Below are positions 5,998 through 6,703 of a DNA stretch of 6,703 nucleotides, piece by piece (position 1 is the stretch's first letter; the number at the start of each line of letters is the position of its first letter). The stretch covers positions 1 through 6,703 of the forward strand of contig CALYTX010000078.1 in NCBI GenBank assembly GCA_945487985.1, written 5' to 3'. The DNA comes from an uncultured Verrucomicrobiota bacterium (GTDB lineage: Bacteria; Verrucomicrobiota; Kiritimatiellia; RFP12; UBA1067). The position numbers and the translations under genes are program-made. Under the pieces are notes generated by a model. The model ran no database searches, was not told the origin of the DNA, and saw nothing but the letters and a program-made list of their open reading frames with translations.

Positions 5998-6703
5998 ATG
6001 TCCAGAGGGTTTACGCTGATTGAGCTACTGGCAATCGTGGCCGTGATTGGCATCATCGTTGCGACGGCTGTGGTTTCGCTCGGTTCGCGCAGCGGCTCGG
6101 CGAAGATACGCGGGGCCACCCGCGACATTTTTGCGACTATTCGTCGTGCCCGCTCGGAGGCACTTGTGTCCGGTCAGCCGACGGTTGTCACTTATTCAAC
6201 CGTCCGCATCGATGGAGAGGTGTCGGCCCGGATCGAGGTTGTTGGTGCAAAGATTTTCGGCGCAAGTGCCACCGAGCCTGTCCAGACGCTGTCTGGCGGA
6301 ACCGTCCAACTGGACGATAGCGCGACGGAAGCGGCGCCGGCGCGGGAGGAGGGGCCGCTTCAAACTCGTGCCGGCTCGCGTCTTCACCGCGCCGACGAGA
6401 AAGATTCTGATGCGGAGAGTGCAGCCAAGAACGAAGGAGAGACGCTTGAGCAGATTCTATTTGGACCGATCGCTGACGATGTAGTGCGCGGAGTTTGCCT
6501 CAAGGTAACGCTTGGCGAAGAGGCGATCGAATATGATGAAACTGAAGAAAAGACCACGACGAAAATATCCGTTTTCTCCAATGTCGATTATTTGATCGAT
6601 CGCTACCGTGAAAGCGCTGGCAAACAGAGCGGCGAAGCCGCAGCAGAAACTTCCGGCGAGCAGTCCGAGCAGCCCGACTCTTCCTCGACGGTGAGCGGCG
6701 AGG
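5998..6703 (+). CDS. gspH: GspH-like minor pseudopilin, 3' end beyond window
   Basis: The frame is open from 5998 to the window edge (235 codons), so the gene is incomplete. MSRGFTLIELLAIVAVIGII has a very short leader with the prepilin peptidase site after Gly4, Phe5 at +1 and Glu9 at +5. RRARSEALVSGQPTVVTYS (49-67) is the helix-to-strand signature common in GspH pseudopilins, which form part of the type II pseudopilus tip. Position after gspG agrees with the usual G-H order. Residues of about 105-150 and 205-235 are strongly acidic and Glu/Ser/Ala-rich and look disordered. The protein already exceeds the usual GspH length of roughly 150-200 residues. ATG 5998 has AGGAG 10 nt upstream; GTG at 5992, in frame and 4 nt from AGGAG, is an alternative adding two residues. 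It could be another minor pseudopilin (FimT/GspI type); the class is sure, the letter less so. Confidence 0.8.
   Translation, partial: MSRGFTLIELLAIVAVIGIIVATAVVSLGSRSGSAKIRGATRDIFATIRRARSEALVSGQPTVVTYSTVRIDGEVSARIEVVGAKIFGASATEPVQTLSGGTVQLDDSATEAAPAREEGPLQTRAGSRLHRADEKDSDAESAAKNEGETLEQILFGPIADDVVRGVCLKVTLGEEAIEYDETEEKTTTKISVFSNVDYLIDRYRESAGKQSGEAAAETSGEQSEQPDSSSTVSGE

Noticed and set aside
6047..6484. 145-codon forward open frame within gspH
   Set aside because: It is Arg/Pro-rich and overlaps the frame that starts with a prepilin peptidase site and GspH signature; it is a shadow of that gene.

Overview
The window looks like one strand-biased gene cluster from a fairly GC-rich Gram-negative (diderm) bacterium. 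Every gene I can support is on the + strand. Two things point to a diderm: a Kdo transferase for lipopolysaccharide core assembly, and pseudopilins of a type II secretion system. A lineage in the Planctomycetes-Verrucomicrobia-Chlamydiae group, such as Lentisphaerae or Kiritimatiellae, would fit the style of the secreted proteins. That is a guess; no marker gene is present.

Layout: (1) bases 3-83, the last 26 codons of an upstream gene with a possible hexapeptide-repeat ending; (2) 96-1484, waaA/kdtA (Kdo transferase), carrying an in-frame palindromic DNA insert; (3) 1481-2575, a membrane-anchored protein that resembles the C-terminal part of fused spermidine-synthase-like proteins, followed by TPR-like helices; (4) 2572-3273, a probable lipoprotein of unknown function; (5) 3276-4358, a beta-ketoacyl-ACP synthase of the aryl-polyene (ApeO-like) type; (6) 4333-4779, an ApeP-like hotdog 3-hydroxyacyl-ACP dehydratase; (7) 4776-5483, an exported thioredoxin-fold protein without a CxxC motif; (8) 5534-5965, gspG; (9) 5998 to the window end, a gspH-like pseudopilin, incomplete.

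From base 81 to 5483 the genes overlap by 4 or 26 nt or are separated by 2 to 12 nt. This is the signature of one co-transcribed, translationally coupled operon. The first larger gap (50 nt) precedes gspG and contains a weak candidate promoter. The 32-nt gap between gspG and gspH contains a hairpin that covers the gspH ribosome binding site.

The common theme is the cell envelope: LPS core, a dedicated acyl-chain synthase/dehydratase pair, a lipoprotein, exported proteins and the start of a secretion pseudopilus. The most interesting points are the in-frame palindrome inside waaA, the pared-down aryl-polyene-like KS/DH pair without ketoreductase or ACP in view, and the degenerate spermidine-synthase-like/TPR protein. 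No tRNA, rRNA, CRISPR array or transposase was seen, and there is no gene-free stretch longer than 50 bases.
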